Positions 17,324 through 25,839 of a stretch of 40,769 nt of DNA are shown piece after piece. Every line of letters starts with the position of its first letter. Within the stretch, counting starts at the first letter, position 1. Both the position numbers and the translations under genes were made by a program. The notes under the pieces are model-generated. The model had not been told where the DNA came from. It saw nothing but the letters and a program-made list of their open reading frames with translations, and did no database searches. The DNA is from Gammaproteobacteria bacterium. Its GTDB lineage: Bacteria > Pseudomonadota > Gammaproteobacteria > GCA-001735895. Where the stretch lies: positions 1 through 40,769 of the forward strand of contig JAUVCH010000020.1 in NCBI GenBank assembly GCA_030595795.1. Reading direction: 5' to 3'.

Positions 17324-17775
17324 TTATCCAACCTCCGAAAATCAATTCTGCTAGTGGGTTGTGTTCCTTGATGTCTGAGTACTTTGAAATTCGATTTGTA
17401 TGTAAATTTACCAGCTTAAGTACTAAATATGCTAGGTCAGACTCAGGTAGCGAAAAAATGGTGAAAAATGCGGCTGATGAAAATACAGCTAAAGGTATCG
17501 ATCATCATTTAGTACAAGTACCTTATGGAATAGATGTGCTGGCGATAGCTCATAACTGGGCTAGAAATATAGACATTCTTCTGCGATTCGATATTACTAG
17601 TGAAGTTGAACAAATCCTACAAGTTAAGATACTTAAGGGAATTATCCAGTCTGGTAATGCGGTACTTGTTTCTTCTGATACATATACCATTGATACCAAT
17701 GGGAAAACTGATCCTAGTGGGGTGGTTTTATTAGACCCGTTTTATCGGAACCTGAGATTTAAATTCGAAACATAG
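17320..17775 (+). CDS. Orphan hypothetical protein
   Basis: A 151-residue product that I do not recognise. There is no signal peptide or membrane helix. The second half looks like a compact β-rich domain: VPYGIDVLAIAHNWARNIDILLRFDIT, then ILQVKILKGIIQSGNAVLVSSDTYTID and VVLLDPFYRNLRFKFE. The start has only a weak Shine-Dalgarno and may depend on the overlapping 30-codon ORF; an inner ATG at 17371 is an alternative. Base use is more AT-rich than in the flanking genes. It precedes a possible uracil-DNA-glycosylase-like gene by 98 bp. Confidence 0.55.
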   Translation: MIIQPPKINSASGLCSLMSEYFEIRFVCKFTSLSTKYARSDSGSEKMVKNAADENTAKGIDHHLVQVPYGIDVLAIAHNWARNIDILLRFDITSEVEQILQVKILKGIIQSGNAVLVSSDTYTIDTNGKTDPSGVVLLDPFYRNLRFKFET

Positions 17776-17873
17776 AATTATTTCAGATATATCAAATGAG
17801 CCTAAACTGATGAAAGGCAAGTTTTGATATAGACAAATTATATTTATCATCGACGCGACTACAGGAGAATCTT

Positions 17874-18527
17874 ATGATAAAGGAACTAGAAGATATTTTA
17901 GTAAAGGCATATCAGCCGTGCGAGGGATTTAAGGCTGTCTGCAAGGGGTTTACGGTATGGGAGCCAGAAAATGGTCATGTTCCCAGAGGATATTTTGGTG
18001 CTGAAGGAAAACTTGAAGAGGTAATACTAGTAATTGTGCTTGCGGAACCCGGAGACCCTTTTTCCGGGGAAAAGTACACCGTTTCAGATGCTGAAACTAT
18101 GCTGAGAGATCACGAAAAACCTTGTGTGGAACTATCAGGGCCTAAATTGGGGATCTATTTAAACGAAATACTTGTTAGGTGTTTCCCAAATGAATCGATC
18201 CCCGAAATAATGCGAAAAGTGTGGATAACGGAGTCAGTTCTTTGCTCGACGCCAAAGGGTGTATCATCAACAGGCTCTATGCCTAAATCCGTTGAAATGG
18301 AATGTGGTAGCAGATACTTAAAAAAGCAGAGGGAGATTTTTAAAAATGCTTTCTGGGTCGCTGCTGGTGATAAAGCTGAGAAAAGGCTGGCTATGTTGGG
18401 CATGAAAGCTGATTTCAAAATTTACCACCCGTCAGAGCGGCCCTATAAAATATATAAAGAGAAGTGCATAGAGCTGTGGGATGGGTTAGCGTCAAAATTT
18501 AGAGTTTTTTTAAATCAAAGTCGGTGA
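17874..18527 (+). CDS. Possible uracil-DNA glycosylase-fold protein
   Basis: A 217-residue protein with a strong Shine-Dalgarno (AGGAGA, 6 nt before ATG). The layout recalls the uracil-DNA glycosylase superfamily: an early strand and loop ILVIVLAEPGDPF (compare GEAPG motifs), a middle VWITESVLCSTPKG (compare 'vTNlvkcrPp'), then CGSRYLKKQREIFKNAFWVAAGDKAEKRL (compare 'C..yL..ql....iialG..A...L') and a late HPSERP in the place of the HPS motif. Catalytic residues are not conserved well enough to claim activity. It lies in an AT-rich, possibly transferred patch, followed by a terminator-like hairpin. Alternative: an unrelated Rossmann-like protein. Confidence 0.55.
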   Translation: MIKELEDILVKAYQPCEGFKAVCKGFTVWEPENGHVPRGYFGAEGKLEEVILVIVLAEPGDPFSGEKYTVSDAETMLRDHEKPCVELSGPKLGIYLNEILVRCFPNESIPEIMRKVWITESVLCSTPKGVSSTGSMPKSVEMECGSRYLKKQREIFKNAFWVAAGDKAEKRLAMLGMKADFKIYHPSERPYKIYKEKCIELWDGLASKFRVFLNQSR

Positions 18528-18847
18528 TACATCTATTATCAATCGTAAGCAGCCTTTAGTTTGAGCAAAATAGGAGGCTGTTTTGGGTCGAGTCCCGCCT
18601 ATCACTACTTACAATTGAATGCCGGATATAGCTATTCCAAGCAGATAAAGAGACTTGTAATTCAAAGCCCACAAAACTTACTGCCCCTAGCCATATCGCA
18701 CCGTTAAACTATTTGGCATTGTAGGCTGGCACTTGCTATGGAATGGCTGAGTGTACCTCCATTTCCCCCTGTTGAGACTTCGGTTTTTCAGAGAGGTTTA
18801 CTTTATTTCGGCCCGCTGGCATTATCGGTTGGATGAAAGGAACGACC
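18528..18847. other. 320-bp gap after the glycosylase-like gene
   Basis: The gap holds a terminator-like hairpin at 18550-18585 and a tRNA-3'-end-like stretch near 18586-18607. The remaining ~225 bp show no gene or strong repeat. It is the right boundary of the suspected transferred patch or separates two transferred segments. Confidence 0.5.
18550..18585 (+). terminator. Terminator-like hairpin after the glycosylase-like gene
   Basis: CAGCCT (18550-18555) pairs with AGGCTG (18575-18580), followed by TTTT. The loop is long (19 nt), so strength is moderate. It lies 23 bp after the stop codon. Confidence 0.5.
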
Positions 18848-19219
18848 ATGGACGCCATCAGAAACATCTATCGTGACTACGCTTTGGCGTGGGAAACAAA
18901 CGACGCAGATTTGTGGCTTTCGCTCTGGGATGAGGCGGGAACACAAATGCCTCCCGGCATCGCTTCGCGGAACAAAGACGAACTGCGCGAAATCATGCCA
19001 CCGCGATTTGTGCCGAACCAAGTGACGTCTTTCGTTATCGAACTGGACGAGCTCACTGTGCTTGGAGACTTTGCCTTTGCGAGAGGTCACTACACATGTG
19101 ACTACACCGAAGAATACGCCCAGCCGCGGACGGACGGTAAATTTTTATCGATCTTGAAGCGCCAGAAAGATGACACCTGGAAGTTTCACATAGACTGTTT
19201 CAACTCAAATGTTTCCTGA
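18848..19219 (+). CDS. SnoaL/NTF2-like protein
   Basis: From the ATG at 18848 (AAAGGA six nt upstream) the product is 123 residues; five upstream codons are also open. The start IRNIYRDYALAWETNDADLWLSLWDEAGTQMPPG is the typical NTF2-fold helix and first strand of SnoaL/DUF4440 proteins, and the end DGKFLSILKRQKDDTWKFHIDCFNS is the family's closing strand pair. Members are small cup-shaped proteins acting as enzymes, isomerases or accessory domains; nothing here defines a substrate. Codon use looks more GC-rich than the preceding two genes, so it probably has a separate origin. Confidence 0.85.
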   Translation: MDAIRNIYRDYALAWETNDADLWLSLWDEAGTQMPPGIASRNKDELREIMPPRFVPNQVTSFVIELDELTVLGDFAFARGHYTCDYTEEYAQPRTDGKFLSILKRQKDDTWKFHIDCFNSNVS

Positions 19220-19351
19220 TTGGTCGTGTCAGTAGCAAATGACTGGTGAGGGTCGAATCCGGAGATTTAATTATTGAATCCGAACGGCCGCTACCAGATA
19301 ACCATCCTTCGTTAAATCAAATCGAGCGCCTTCGAATATCATATACCAGTT

Positions 19352-19372
19352 ATCCCGGACTAGATCCGGGAT
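19352..19372. repeat. Dispersed-type palindrome ATCCCGGA-N5-TCCGGGAT
   Basis: Perfect 8-bp arms around CTAGA, lying between the converging SnoaL-like and fghA genes. This sequence closely resembles common repeated palindromes of proteobacterial intergenic DNA. There is no T tract, so it is a repeat or weak bidirectional terminator. Confidence 0.55.
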
Positions 19373-19400
19373 CCATTCAAATCTAACTAACAGTAAAAAA

Positions 19401-20240
19401 CTACCCCTTCAAATACCCAGCATGAAAAGCAAAATGCTCACCCAGAAAACTGGCAATAAAATGATAGCTATGATCATAGCCTGGCTGCATGCGAATCGTG
19501 CAGGATTGCCCTTGCTCAGTGCAGGCAGCTTCAAAGTTTTCCGGCAATAACTGGCCTTCGTGCAAAAACTCGTCGGCATCGCCCTGGTCGATCAGAATGT
19601 CGCTGACTTTAGCACCAGCTTTCACTAAACAGGTTGCGTCGTATTCTTCCCAGGCAGATTTATCTTCGCCCAGATACAGGCCAAAACAACCCTGACCCCA
19701 GCCACCGTTAACCGGATTAGTAATCGGCGAAAAGGCCGATACCGAACGGAAAGCCCCAGGATTCTTTAAACCGCAGATCAGCGCGCCGTGCCCACCCATC
19801 GAATGCCCGCTAACCGATTTCACATCTGGTAACAACGGCAGGTTGGCTTCGACTAAAGCCGGTAGCTCATTAATAACATAGTCGTACATCTGGTAATTTT
19901 TTGACCAGGGAGACTGCGTCGCGTTGACATAAAAACCAGCGCCCTGCCCCAGATCATAACGCTCCGGTTCATCGGACACTTCATCGCCGCGCGGACTAGT
20001 ATCGGGGAAAACAACCGCGATGCCGTATTCCGCCGCATATCGCTGCGCACCTGCTTTGGTACGCGCGTTGTCATCGGAGCAGGTTAGTCCAGAGAGCCAG
20101 TACAGCGTAGGTACTTTTCCTTTGTCGGCCTGCGGTGGCAAATACACCGAAAAAGTCATCTCACACTGGCAGCTCGACGACTCGTGGGTGTAACGATTTA
20201 AGAAGCCGCCACTCTCTTTAATGCTTTCTATTTCTTTCAT
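19401..20240 (-). CDS. fghA: S-formylglutathione hydrolase
   Basis: A 279-residue α/β hydrolase of usual family length. It has the start motif FLNRYTHESSSCQCEMTFSVYLP, YWLSGLTCSDDNARTKAGAQR, nucleophile elbow GHSMGGHGA (Ser147), and the late Asp (IDQGDADEFL) and His (GYDHSYHFIASF) of the triad. It hydrolyses S-formylglutathione to formate and glutathione in the cytoplasm, the second step of formaldehyde oxidation. It follows the class III alcohol dehydrogenase gene by 9 bp on the same strand, as in frmAB-type operons. Confidence 0.96.
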   Translation of the reverse strand: MKEIESIKESGGFLNRYTHESSSCQCEMTFSVYLPPQADKGKVPTLYWLSGLTCSDDNARTKAGAQRYAAEYGIAVVFPDTSPRGDEVSDEPERYDLGQGAGFYVNATQSPWSKNYQMYDYVINELPALVEANLPLLPDVKSVSGHSMGGHGALICGLKNPGAFRSVSAFSPITNPVNGGWGQGCFGLYLGEDKSAWEEYDATCLVKAGAKVSDILIDQGDADEFLHEGQLLPENFEAACTEQGQSCTIRMQPGYDHSYHFIASFLGEHFAFHAGYLKG

Positions 20241-20249
20241 ATTCTAGAT

Positions 20250-21368
20250 TCAATCAAATGTGATAACCGACTTAATGCTCTTACCTTCGTGCATTAAATC
20301 GAAGGCGGTATTAATTTCTTCAAGCGGCATGGTGTGCGTGACCAGGCTGTTGAGTTCGATATCGCCATTCATATATTGATCGACCATGCCGGGGATTTCG
20401 CTGCGTCCCTTAACACCGCCAAAAGCTGAGCCTATCCATTGTCGACCTACGACGAGGTTAAATGGTCGGGTGCTAATTTCCTGACCAGCACCTGCAACAC
20501 CAATAACAGTAGAAACACCCCAACCCATATGCGTGCTTTCCAGCGCGTCGCGCATGACTTGTACGTTGCCAGTACAGTCAAACGAATAATCGACACCACC
20601 GTCAGTCATTTCCTGGAGAAATTCGGGCATAGAACCGTTCACATCTTTAGGGTTAACAAAGTCGGTAGCGCCCATCGAACGTGCAATCGCTTCCTTGTCT
20701 GGATTAATATCAATCGCAATAATTCTCTCTGCTTTAGCGATGACAGAACCCTGGATAACCGACAGGCCGACGGTACCGAGACCGAACACCGCAACCGAAG
20801 AACCCGCCTTGACTTTCGCCGTATTGATAACCGCACCGATGCCAGTCGTCACGCCGCAACCCAGCAGGCAAGCCATGTCGAGGGGCGCTTCTTTGGCTAT
20901 TTTCGCCAGCGCGATTTCAGGGACTACCGTATATTCGGAAAATGTCGAACAGCCCATATAGTGATAGATTTCCTTGCCGCCGACCTTGAAACGACGAGTG
21001 CCATCGGGCATGTAGCCAGTCCAGATAGTGCCTGCAATCGACTGGCATAAGTTTGATCGATTGGAGCTGCAATAGCCGCAACTGGATTCCTGACATTCTG
21101 GAATATAAAGCGGGATAACGTGATCGCCGACTTTCAAACCCTTCACGCCCGGGCCGCATTCCACTACTTCGCAACCGCCTTCGTGGCCTAATATCACCGG
21201 GAACTCTCCCTCTGGATCTTCACCGGACAATGTAAATGCATCGGTATGACAGACACCCGAAGCGTGGACTTTCAATAAGACTTCGCCTTCGCGTGGGCCT
21301 TCGACTTCGACTTCTTCAATCTGCAGAGGTTTATTTGGCTCCCAGGCCACAGCAGCTTTACATTTCAT
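20250..21368 (-). CDS. adhC: S-(hydroxymethyl)glutathione dehydrogenase / class III alcohol dehydrogenase
   Basis: A 372-residue zinc alcohol dehydrogenase. Family marks: [12 protein letters not shown] (catalytic-zinc Cys), [14 protein letters not shown] (zinc His/Glu), [34 protein letters not shown] (NAD), and [23 protein letters not shown]. It oxidises the spontaneous formaldehyde-glutathione adduct to S-formylglutathione with NAD. The structural-zinc loop is unusual: [11 protein letters not shown]..., with C-x4-C-x2-C-x7-C spacing rather than the usual C-x2-C-x2-C-x7-C, followed by [13 protein letters not shown]. It may still bind zinc with altered geometry. It is the first gene of an operon with fghA. 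Confidence 0.95.
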   Translation of the reverse strand: MKCKAAVAWEPNKPLQIEEVEVEGPREGEVLLKVHASGVCHTDAFTLSGEDPEGEFPVILGHEGGCEVVECGPGVKGLKVGDHVIPLYIPECQESSCGYCSSNRSNLCQSIAGTIWTGYMPDGTRRFKVGGKEIYHYMGCSTFSEYTVVPEIALAKIAKEAPLDMACLLGCGVTTGIGAVINTAKVKAGSSVAVFGLGTVGLSVIQGSVIAKAERIIAIDINPDKEAIARSMGATDFVNPKDVNGSMPEFLQEMTDGGVDYSFDCTGNVQVMRDALESTHMGWGVSTVIGVAGAGQEISTRPFNLVVGRQWIGSAFGGVKGRSEIPGMVDQYMNGDIELNSLVTHTMPLEEINTAFDLMHEGKSIKSVITFD

Positions 21369-21444
21369 GGATATTTTCTCTATTATTTTGCGTTATGTGT
21401 AGAATTTAATTCTTTGACCGTGCAGACTAAATTGAATGGATATT

Positions 21445-22605
21445 TCAGTCAAGAAAATGGGTTAACGGCCATGACCCGGCAGCACGGCGTAAGGCCGATA
21501 TACAGTGTTCGGCATCTCTCGAATCGTTGTATAAGTGGGTTGAAATTCTTAGTCTTCCAAACCCTGCGTAAGCACCCCAGATTAGCACCTGCTGGCGCTC
21601 AAGTTCATCTTTTATCGGCTCGAGATTTTCTGTCATGAAACACACGTTTCCAGCCCGATGAATATCGTCTTTTGGCGTCATCACGTCAAACCCGAGGGAC
21701 GCGACAGCTTCCAGTATCGTTCCGCTCAGGCTTAGTGCATGTGCTTCGATTTTCTCAATGCCAATATCAAGCAGATAATCTAGTGCATTATCTAATATAT
21801 ACAGACTGATAAAGCTGGCATTGCCCGGTTGAAACTGATGCGCTGTAGGCTGGAGTTGAAAATCCAGCGGCGATGTCCAGCCACCGTGTTGAGACGGGCT
21901 GTTCCAACCCAGAAAAGGTGGTCTGAATTCCGGCAGACGTTCGCGATTCACATAAAAAACTGCAGTGCCATGAACGCCTAACATCCATTTATAGCAACTC
22001 GATACCATGATATCGGCGAGCGATGCATCCACAGGGACGACACCTGCGGCATGGGTCGCATCCAGCAATAACAACGCATTCGATGATCTAACCAGCGTAG
22101 ATAACGATTGCAGGTTCATACGTTGCCCGGTAAACATACTCACATGGCTAATAGCCACGACTCGGGTACGCGAGTCTATTTGTTCGGCAATGTCGCCTTC
22201 ATGAATAAACCAGTTCCTGTTGCGAACAATGCGTACCTCGACACCAAAACGCTTTAGCTGTGTCCAGGGCAGGATACCCGACGGGAACTCCACATCAGCA
22301 ATGACAACATTATCGCCAGCTTTCCACTCCAATCCATAGGCAACATTGTTGATACCTTCTGAAGCGTTGGACAGGAAAGTAATATCATTTTCTGGAATCG
22401 AGAAAAGCCTCGCACACTTTCCCCTGGCCTGATCGACTTTGTCTGCCTCCAGCTTTCGAGCCATTTCGCCTCTGGATTTATCTCGCATAAACTCTTGAAT
22501 AGCGTCCAGATGCGATTTCAGCATCGGGGTCTCTCCCCCCGCTGCCAGGTGCACTCCCGCGTCCAGACCGACAAACTCAGATTTTGAAATTAGTGAGTCA
22601 ACCAT
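21445..22605 (-). CDS. Class V PLP-dependent aminotransferase/cysteine desulfurase-like enzyme
   Basis: A 386-residue fold-type I PLP enzyme. Landmarks: FLSNASEGINNVAYGL (cofactor phosphate loop), SHVSMFTGQRMNL, LLLLDATHAAGVVPVD (Asp182 with the pyridine N), and SSCYKWMLGVHGTA (Schiff-base Lys206). The end FGRLRISTHLYN fits substrate-carboxylate-binding Arg. The group includes cysteine desulfurases, isopenicillin-N epimerases and aminotransferases; a desulfurase catalytic Cys loop is not obvious, so an aminotransferase or lyase is more likely. It follows the transhydrogenase gene by 12 bp, so both probably serve one catabolic route. Confidence 0.85.
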   Translation of the reverse strand: MVDSLISKSEFVGLDAGVHLAAGGETPMLKSHLDAIQEFMRDKSRGEMARKLEADKVDQARGKCARLFSIPENDITFLSNASEGINNVAYGLEWKAGDNVVIADVEFPSGILPWTQLKRFGVEVRIVRNRNWFIHEGDIAEQIDSRTRVVAISHVSMFTGQRMNLQSLSTLVRSSNALLLLDATHAAGVVPVDASLADIMVSSCYKWMLGVHGTAVFYVNRERLPEFRPPFLGWNSPSQHGGWTSPLDFQLQPTAHQFQPGNASFISLYILDNALDYLLDIGIEKIEAHALSLSGTILEAVASLGFDVMTPKDDIHRAGNVCFMTENLEPIKDELERQQVLIWGAYAGFGRLRISTHLYNDSRDAEHCISALRRAAGSWPLTHFLD

Positions 22606-22617
22606 ATAAATCTCCGG

Positions 22618-23937
22618 TTAATAATATCTCAGAGCTGCAGTATAAATATTCTCGATATCCTGCAAATTGGTTTCCCGTGGCGTATTTTTGATCGCCCTCG
22701 CCTGTCGTGCCGACGAGGCGGCCAACGACTTTACATCATCGGCGCTAAAGCCGAGATCAGTCAATCCATTCGGCATACTGGTTTGTTTCATTAAATCGAT
22801 AAGACATCCGCCAACCACTTCTCCGGCATCGTCCAGACCTGCACCCTGCATATCCGCCTTTAGACTGGCCGCCGCTTCAAGATGGCGCTCTGGCGCACCC
22901 TCGGCGGCGTATCGAAAAATAGCCGGTGCTGAGACAATGACGCTAATGCCGTGCGGAATAAAAGGTGCCTGCACCGGATAGTCGCTCGTGGTGATTTCGC
23001 GCATTAAATGCGTCACGCCATAGGACATCGCATGCGGCAAATGCGTACCCGAATTACCGAAGGCCATACCAGCCAGCGAAGCACCCCACATGAGTTGATC
23101 GCGAGCTTCGTGATCACTGGCATCGTTGACACCACGTACCAGATATTCTCCGGCTATTTCCAGCGCTTTAGTCGCTGCCAGATCACTCCAGGGATTCGCC
23201 CCCTGAATCAGCGGTCGTTTAGTCGGGTCTTCAATCTTCGCCCATTGTGTATAAGCTTTCGCGGTATAACACTCGATGGCGTGACTGAGTAAATCAAAAC
23301 CAGTCGAGGCGACGATATTACTGGGCAAACTGTCGCAGCAGGTGGGATCAATTAATGCCTCACTGGCCAGCATTACCGGACTGGCAATAACAAATTTGGT
23401 ATCTAGTTCAGTAATTCTTATTACCGAAATACTGGTGCACTCGGAGCCAGTGCCCGAAGTCGTCGGACAGGCTAAGTGCGGTAGCAAAGGACCTGACATC
23501 GGTTTACCCGCACCAATCGGTGGCGCAAAATAATCGAGAAAGTCACCTACCGGGTAAAGCGCATAAAGCATCGCCGCCTTGGCTGTATCTATTACTGATC
23601 CACCACCAACAGAGACAACCCCATCAAACTTGCAATTCATTTGGCCATCGACAAGAAAACGTGCGCCACGCTCGACACTGGCGTCGTCGGCTTCAATACG
23701 AATTTCCGAAAATATTGCGACATCGATGCCAGCCAACTTCAACGATTTAACTACTGTATCGACGTAAGGGCCATCTTTTAGGAAGGGATCGGTAAACAGA
23801 GCGACACACGACATGCCATGCGAGGCGGCCCTGGCACCTGCCTCCTGTAAGCAACCTCGCCCAAAGGTGACTTTGGGAATTTGAATGGTGAAACTGCCCG
23901 ACCCGTGTTCGCAAGGCGCGAAATATTGACATCCCAT
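22618..23937 (-). CDS. Hydroxyacid-oxoacid transhydrogenase-like iron alcohol dehydrogenase
   Basis: A 439-residue iron-type dehydrogenase. It carries features specific to the ADHFE1/HOT branch: VSVGGGSVIDTAKAAMLYA, DFLDYFAPPIGAGKPMSGPL, PTTSGTGSECTS, DPTKRPLIQGANPWSDL, HLPHAMSYGVTHL and APFIPHGISVIVSAPAIF..AAEGAPERHLE. HOT transfers hydride from 4-hydroxybutyrate to 2-oxoglutarate, giving succinate semialdehyde and D-2-hydroxyglutarate, without free cofactor. Metal ligands D and H (HAIECY, HGISV) are visible. CAGGAA lies 7 nt before the ATG. It is probably first in an operon with the PLP enzyme. General Fe-ADH activity cannot be excluded. Confidence 0.85.
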   Translation of the reverse strand: MGCQYFAPCEHGSGSFTIQIPKVTFGRGCLQEAGARAASHGMSCVALFTDPFLKDGPYVDTVVKSLKLAGIDVAIFSEIRIEADDASVERGARFLVDGQMNCKFDGVVSVGGGSVIDTAKAAMLYALYPVGDFLDYFAPPIGAGKPMSGPLLPHLACPTTSGTGSECTSISVIRITELDTKFVIASPVMLASEALIDPTCCDSLPSNIVASTGFDLLSHAIECYTAKAYTQWAKIEDPTKRPLIQGANPWSDLAATKALEIAGEYLVRGVNDASDHEARDQLMWGASLAGMAFGNSGTHLPHAMSYGVTHLMREITTSDYPVQAPFIPHGISVIVSAPAIFRYAAEGAPERHLEAAASLKADMQGAGLDDAGEVVGGCLIDLMKQTSMPNGLTDLGFSADDVKSLAASSARQARAIKNTPRETNLQDIENIYTAALRYY

Positions 23938-23979
23938 AGTTAAATTCCTGATGTTCCGAAAAGGAGATCATTAAACCAA

Positions 23980-24030
23980 TTAATGGGTTAGCTTGTCACC
24001 CCAAGTTTTCTGCCGGTAGCGTAGGGATAG
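23980..24030 (-). pseudogene. Remnant of a second msrA 3' end
   Basis: Reading the minus strand from ~24027 to the stop at 23980-23982 gives SLRYRQKTWGDKLTH*, matching the last residues of the intact MsrA encoded 470 bp away (…EVWGDKVTH*). DNA identity across the last ~27 bp is high and then fades into unrelated sequence. Only the tail is left, so it is gene debris from a duplication or from a replaced copy. Confidence 0.5.
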
Positions 24031-24066
24031 CTTGCAAATCGCGATTATTTTATCGCGATCTGCAAG
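24031..24066. repeat. Strong 15-bp hairpin in gene debris
   Basis: CTTGCAAATCGCGAT (24031-24045) pairs with 24052-24066 with one mismatch around a TATTTT loop. It lies between the msrA remnant and the permease fragment and may terminate read-through from msrA or mark a rearrangement end. Perfect ATCGCGAT octamers form its centre. Confidence 0.6.
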
Positions 24067-24086
24067 TTGAGTATTAAAGCCTGAAC

Positions 24087-24446
24087 TTATTTTTCGTCAT
24101 CTCCAGAAAGACCACCAGAGATCAGGTTTGTTTGATCATCGGCTAGCTCTTCGGGCAATAACAGATTCAGAATAATCGCGATGAACGCTGCAGGCAGTAA
24201 GCCCGAAGTCATTAATACTTTGGCCGTATCGGGTAAGTGCTGTAATGCACCAGGCTCTAATTGCAACCCCAGGCCTATGGATAACGACACAGCAAAAATC
24301 ACCATATTGCGCTTCGACCAGGTGACATCAGATAGCATAGGTTGCTGGAGCCCGGTGACCACCAGTTTCAGGCGGAGTTGCCGTATTATGGCGTCAGGTC
24401 GAAAGTAGTTAAGATTCGGGTGAATTAAGACCAGCCCTAATGCCAT
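24087..24446 (-). pseudogene. C-terminal fragment of an NCS2 uracil/xanthine permease
   Basis: An open frame of 119 residues starting 5 bp after the msrA stop. From about residue 40 it matches the C-terminus of NCS2 nucleobase permeases: WSKRNMVIFAVSLSIGLGLQLEPGALQHLP, then LMTSGLLPAAFIAIILNLLLPEEL. Intact members have ~430-460 residues and some 14 helices; here only the last two helices remain, with an unrelated ~40-residue lead. It is therefore a truncated remnant, although it could be translated by coupling to msrA. Confidence 0.75.
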
Positions 24447-24451
24447 TGCGA

Positions 24452-25042
24452 TTAATGCGTGACCTTGTCGCCCCAGACTTCTTTCAGGCGACGATCCCGT
24501 CCACAGCCCCAGCGATAAGTGGTATAACGAATCGGGCTTTTCTTGTAGAAATCCTGATGGTAACTTTCCTTTCCGCCAATCGGATAAAACTTGCTCGCCG
24601 CCAGAATGGGAATAACTACTTTCTGTTCGGGAAACATGTCGACTACTTCACGACGGGTTACTTCTGCTATCGCCTTTTCGTTATCATTGGCGACGAAAAT
24701 AGCCGCCAGATAACTATGTCCTTTATCACAAAATTGTCCACGATCATCGAAAGGGTCGATATTCACCCAGTAGTGATCGAGAATACTGCGATAATCAACA
24801 ATTTTTGGATCGTAGGTTATTTCTACCGCTTCGTAGTGACCAGCATGGTTACCGCTATACGTTGGGTTTTCCAGAGTACCGCCGCTAAATCCCGACACGA
24901 CCTCGCTGACGCCCTTGAGTTTTTCGAAATCAGATTCCATACACCAGAAACAACCACCGGCGAGCACAGTTTTTGCAGCAATAGCAGGTTGACCAACCAT
25001 CATCATCAAAGCGGCTATAATAGGAAGAACGATATTTTTCAT
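24452..25042 (-). CDS. msrA: Peptide-methionine (S)-S-oxide reductase, exported
   Basis: From the ATG at 25042 the product is 196 residues; 19 further upstream codons are open but the inner start yields a proper signal peptide (KNIVLPIIAALMMMVGQPAIA). The catalytic motif is GGCFWCMESDF, followed by GVSEVVSGFSGG, SGNHAGHYEAVEITYDP, GQFCDKGHSYLAAIFV and the ending RYTTYRWGCGRDRRLKEVWGD. It reduces oxidised methionine (S form) in proteins, here most likely in the periplasm. Downstream lies debris of another msrA and a permease. Confidence 0.95.
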   Translation of the reverse strand: MKNIVLPIIAALMMMVGQPAIAAKTVLAGGCFWCMESDFEKLKGVSEVVSGFSGGTLENPTYSGNHAGHYEAVEITYDPKIVDYRSILDHYWVNIDPFDDRGQFCDKGHSYLAAIFVANDNEKAIAEVTRREVVDMFPEQKVVIPILAASKFYPIGGKESYHQDFYKKSPIRYTTYRWGCGRDRRLKEVWGDKVTH

Positions 25043-25158
25043 AATAGTTACCAGGATCAAATAATAGACTTCGACGCAATACAAAATTAATTGTTCCACG
25101 TTAGAAGCTTCAATTGATAAACTTTTTATAAACTTTTCACCATTTAACGGAATTTCCT

Positions 25159-25830
25159 TTGGCAGACGCTCAGCAAAACAATTCGAATGAATGTGTCATC
25201 CTGCTACACGGGCTGGCCCGTACCAGCCGTTCGATGCAAGCGATGGAGCAGGCATTAAAAAAAGCCGGTTATCAAACGCATAACTGTAACTACCCTTCGC
25301 GCGAACACCCTATTGAATTACTATCTGAAACCTTTATCCCGCAGGCGATTGAATTTTGTATTCAGAAATACAACCCTGGAAAAATTCATTTTGTGACTCA
25401 CTCGATGGGTGGCATCTTGATTCGAGCCTATCTGGCCAAAGAAGCACTCGATAATCTTGGCCGAGTTGTCATGCTCGCGCCACCGAACACGGGCTCCGAA
25501 TTGGTAGATCAACTTTCAAGATTTCAGCTATTTACTTTAATCAATGGTCCTGCCGGTAAGCAACTGGGCACTGGCGCTAACAGCCTGCCAAAATCCCTCG
25601 GCCCGGTTAACTACGAGGTGGGCATCATCGCCGGTAACAAAAGCGTTAATTTATTAGCCTCGGCACTCATTCCCGGTGAAGACGACGGTAAAGTATCGAC
25701 GCTGAGCACTAAAGTTGCCGGTATGAGTGATTATATTGTTTTACCTCACAGTCATTCTTTTATGATGAATCGACCTGTGGTGATTGATCAGACATTAGTT
25801 TTTTTGCAACGGGGTAAATTTCAGCATTGA
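25159..25830 (+). CDS. α/β-hydrolase, lipase-like
   Basis: A 223-residue α/β hydrolase. It has the oxyanion loop ILLHGLARTSRSM, the nucleophile elbow VTHSMGGILIRAYL (Ser), an Asp in GEDDGKVS and a late His in LPHSHSFMMN. The pattern of a short lipase/acyltransferase (PGAP1-like group) fits. The start codon is TTG at 25159 with GGA 6 nt upstream; no ATG is available at the right place. No signal peptide is seen, so it is probably cytoplasmic. Divergent from msrA. Substrate unknown, an ester is likely. Confidence 0.85.
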   Translation: MADAQQNNSNECVILLHGLARTSRSMQAMEQALKKAGYQTHNCNYPSREHPIELLSETFIPQAIEFCIQKYNPGKIHFVTHSMGGILIRAYLAKEALDNLGRVVMLAPPNTGSELVDQLSRFQLFTLINGPAGKQLGTGANSLPKSLGPVNYEVGIIAGNKSVNLLASALIPGEDDGKVSTLSTKVAGMSDYIVLPHSHSFMMNRPVVIDQTLVFLQRGKFQH

Positions 25831-25839
25831 GTTTTAGTG

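Noticed and set aside
18586..18607. tRNA-3'-end-like stretch (GGTCGAGTCCCGCC then TATCACT), with GGTGATA about 60 bp before it
   Set aside because: The ends could pair like an acceptor stem, but the T-arm does not fold with the right spacing and no anticodon arm is seen. It may be an attachment-site relic, not a tRNA.
20439..21050. 203-residue plus-strand ORF
   Set aside because: Antisense shadow of the class III alcohol dehydrogenase; composition is that of reversed codons.
24440..25090. 216-residue plus-strand ORF
   Set aside because: Antisense to msrA, whose motifs are unmistakable.
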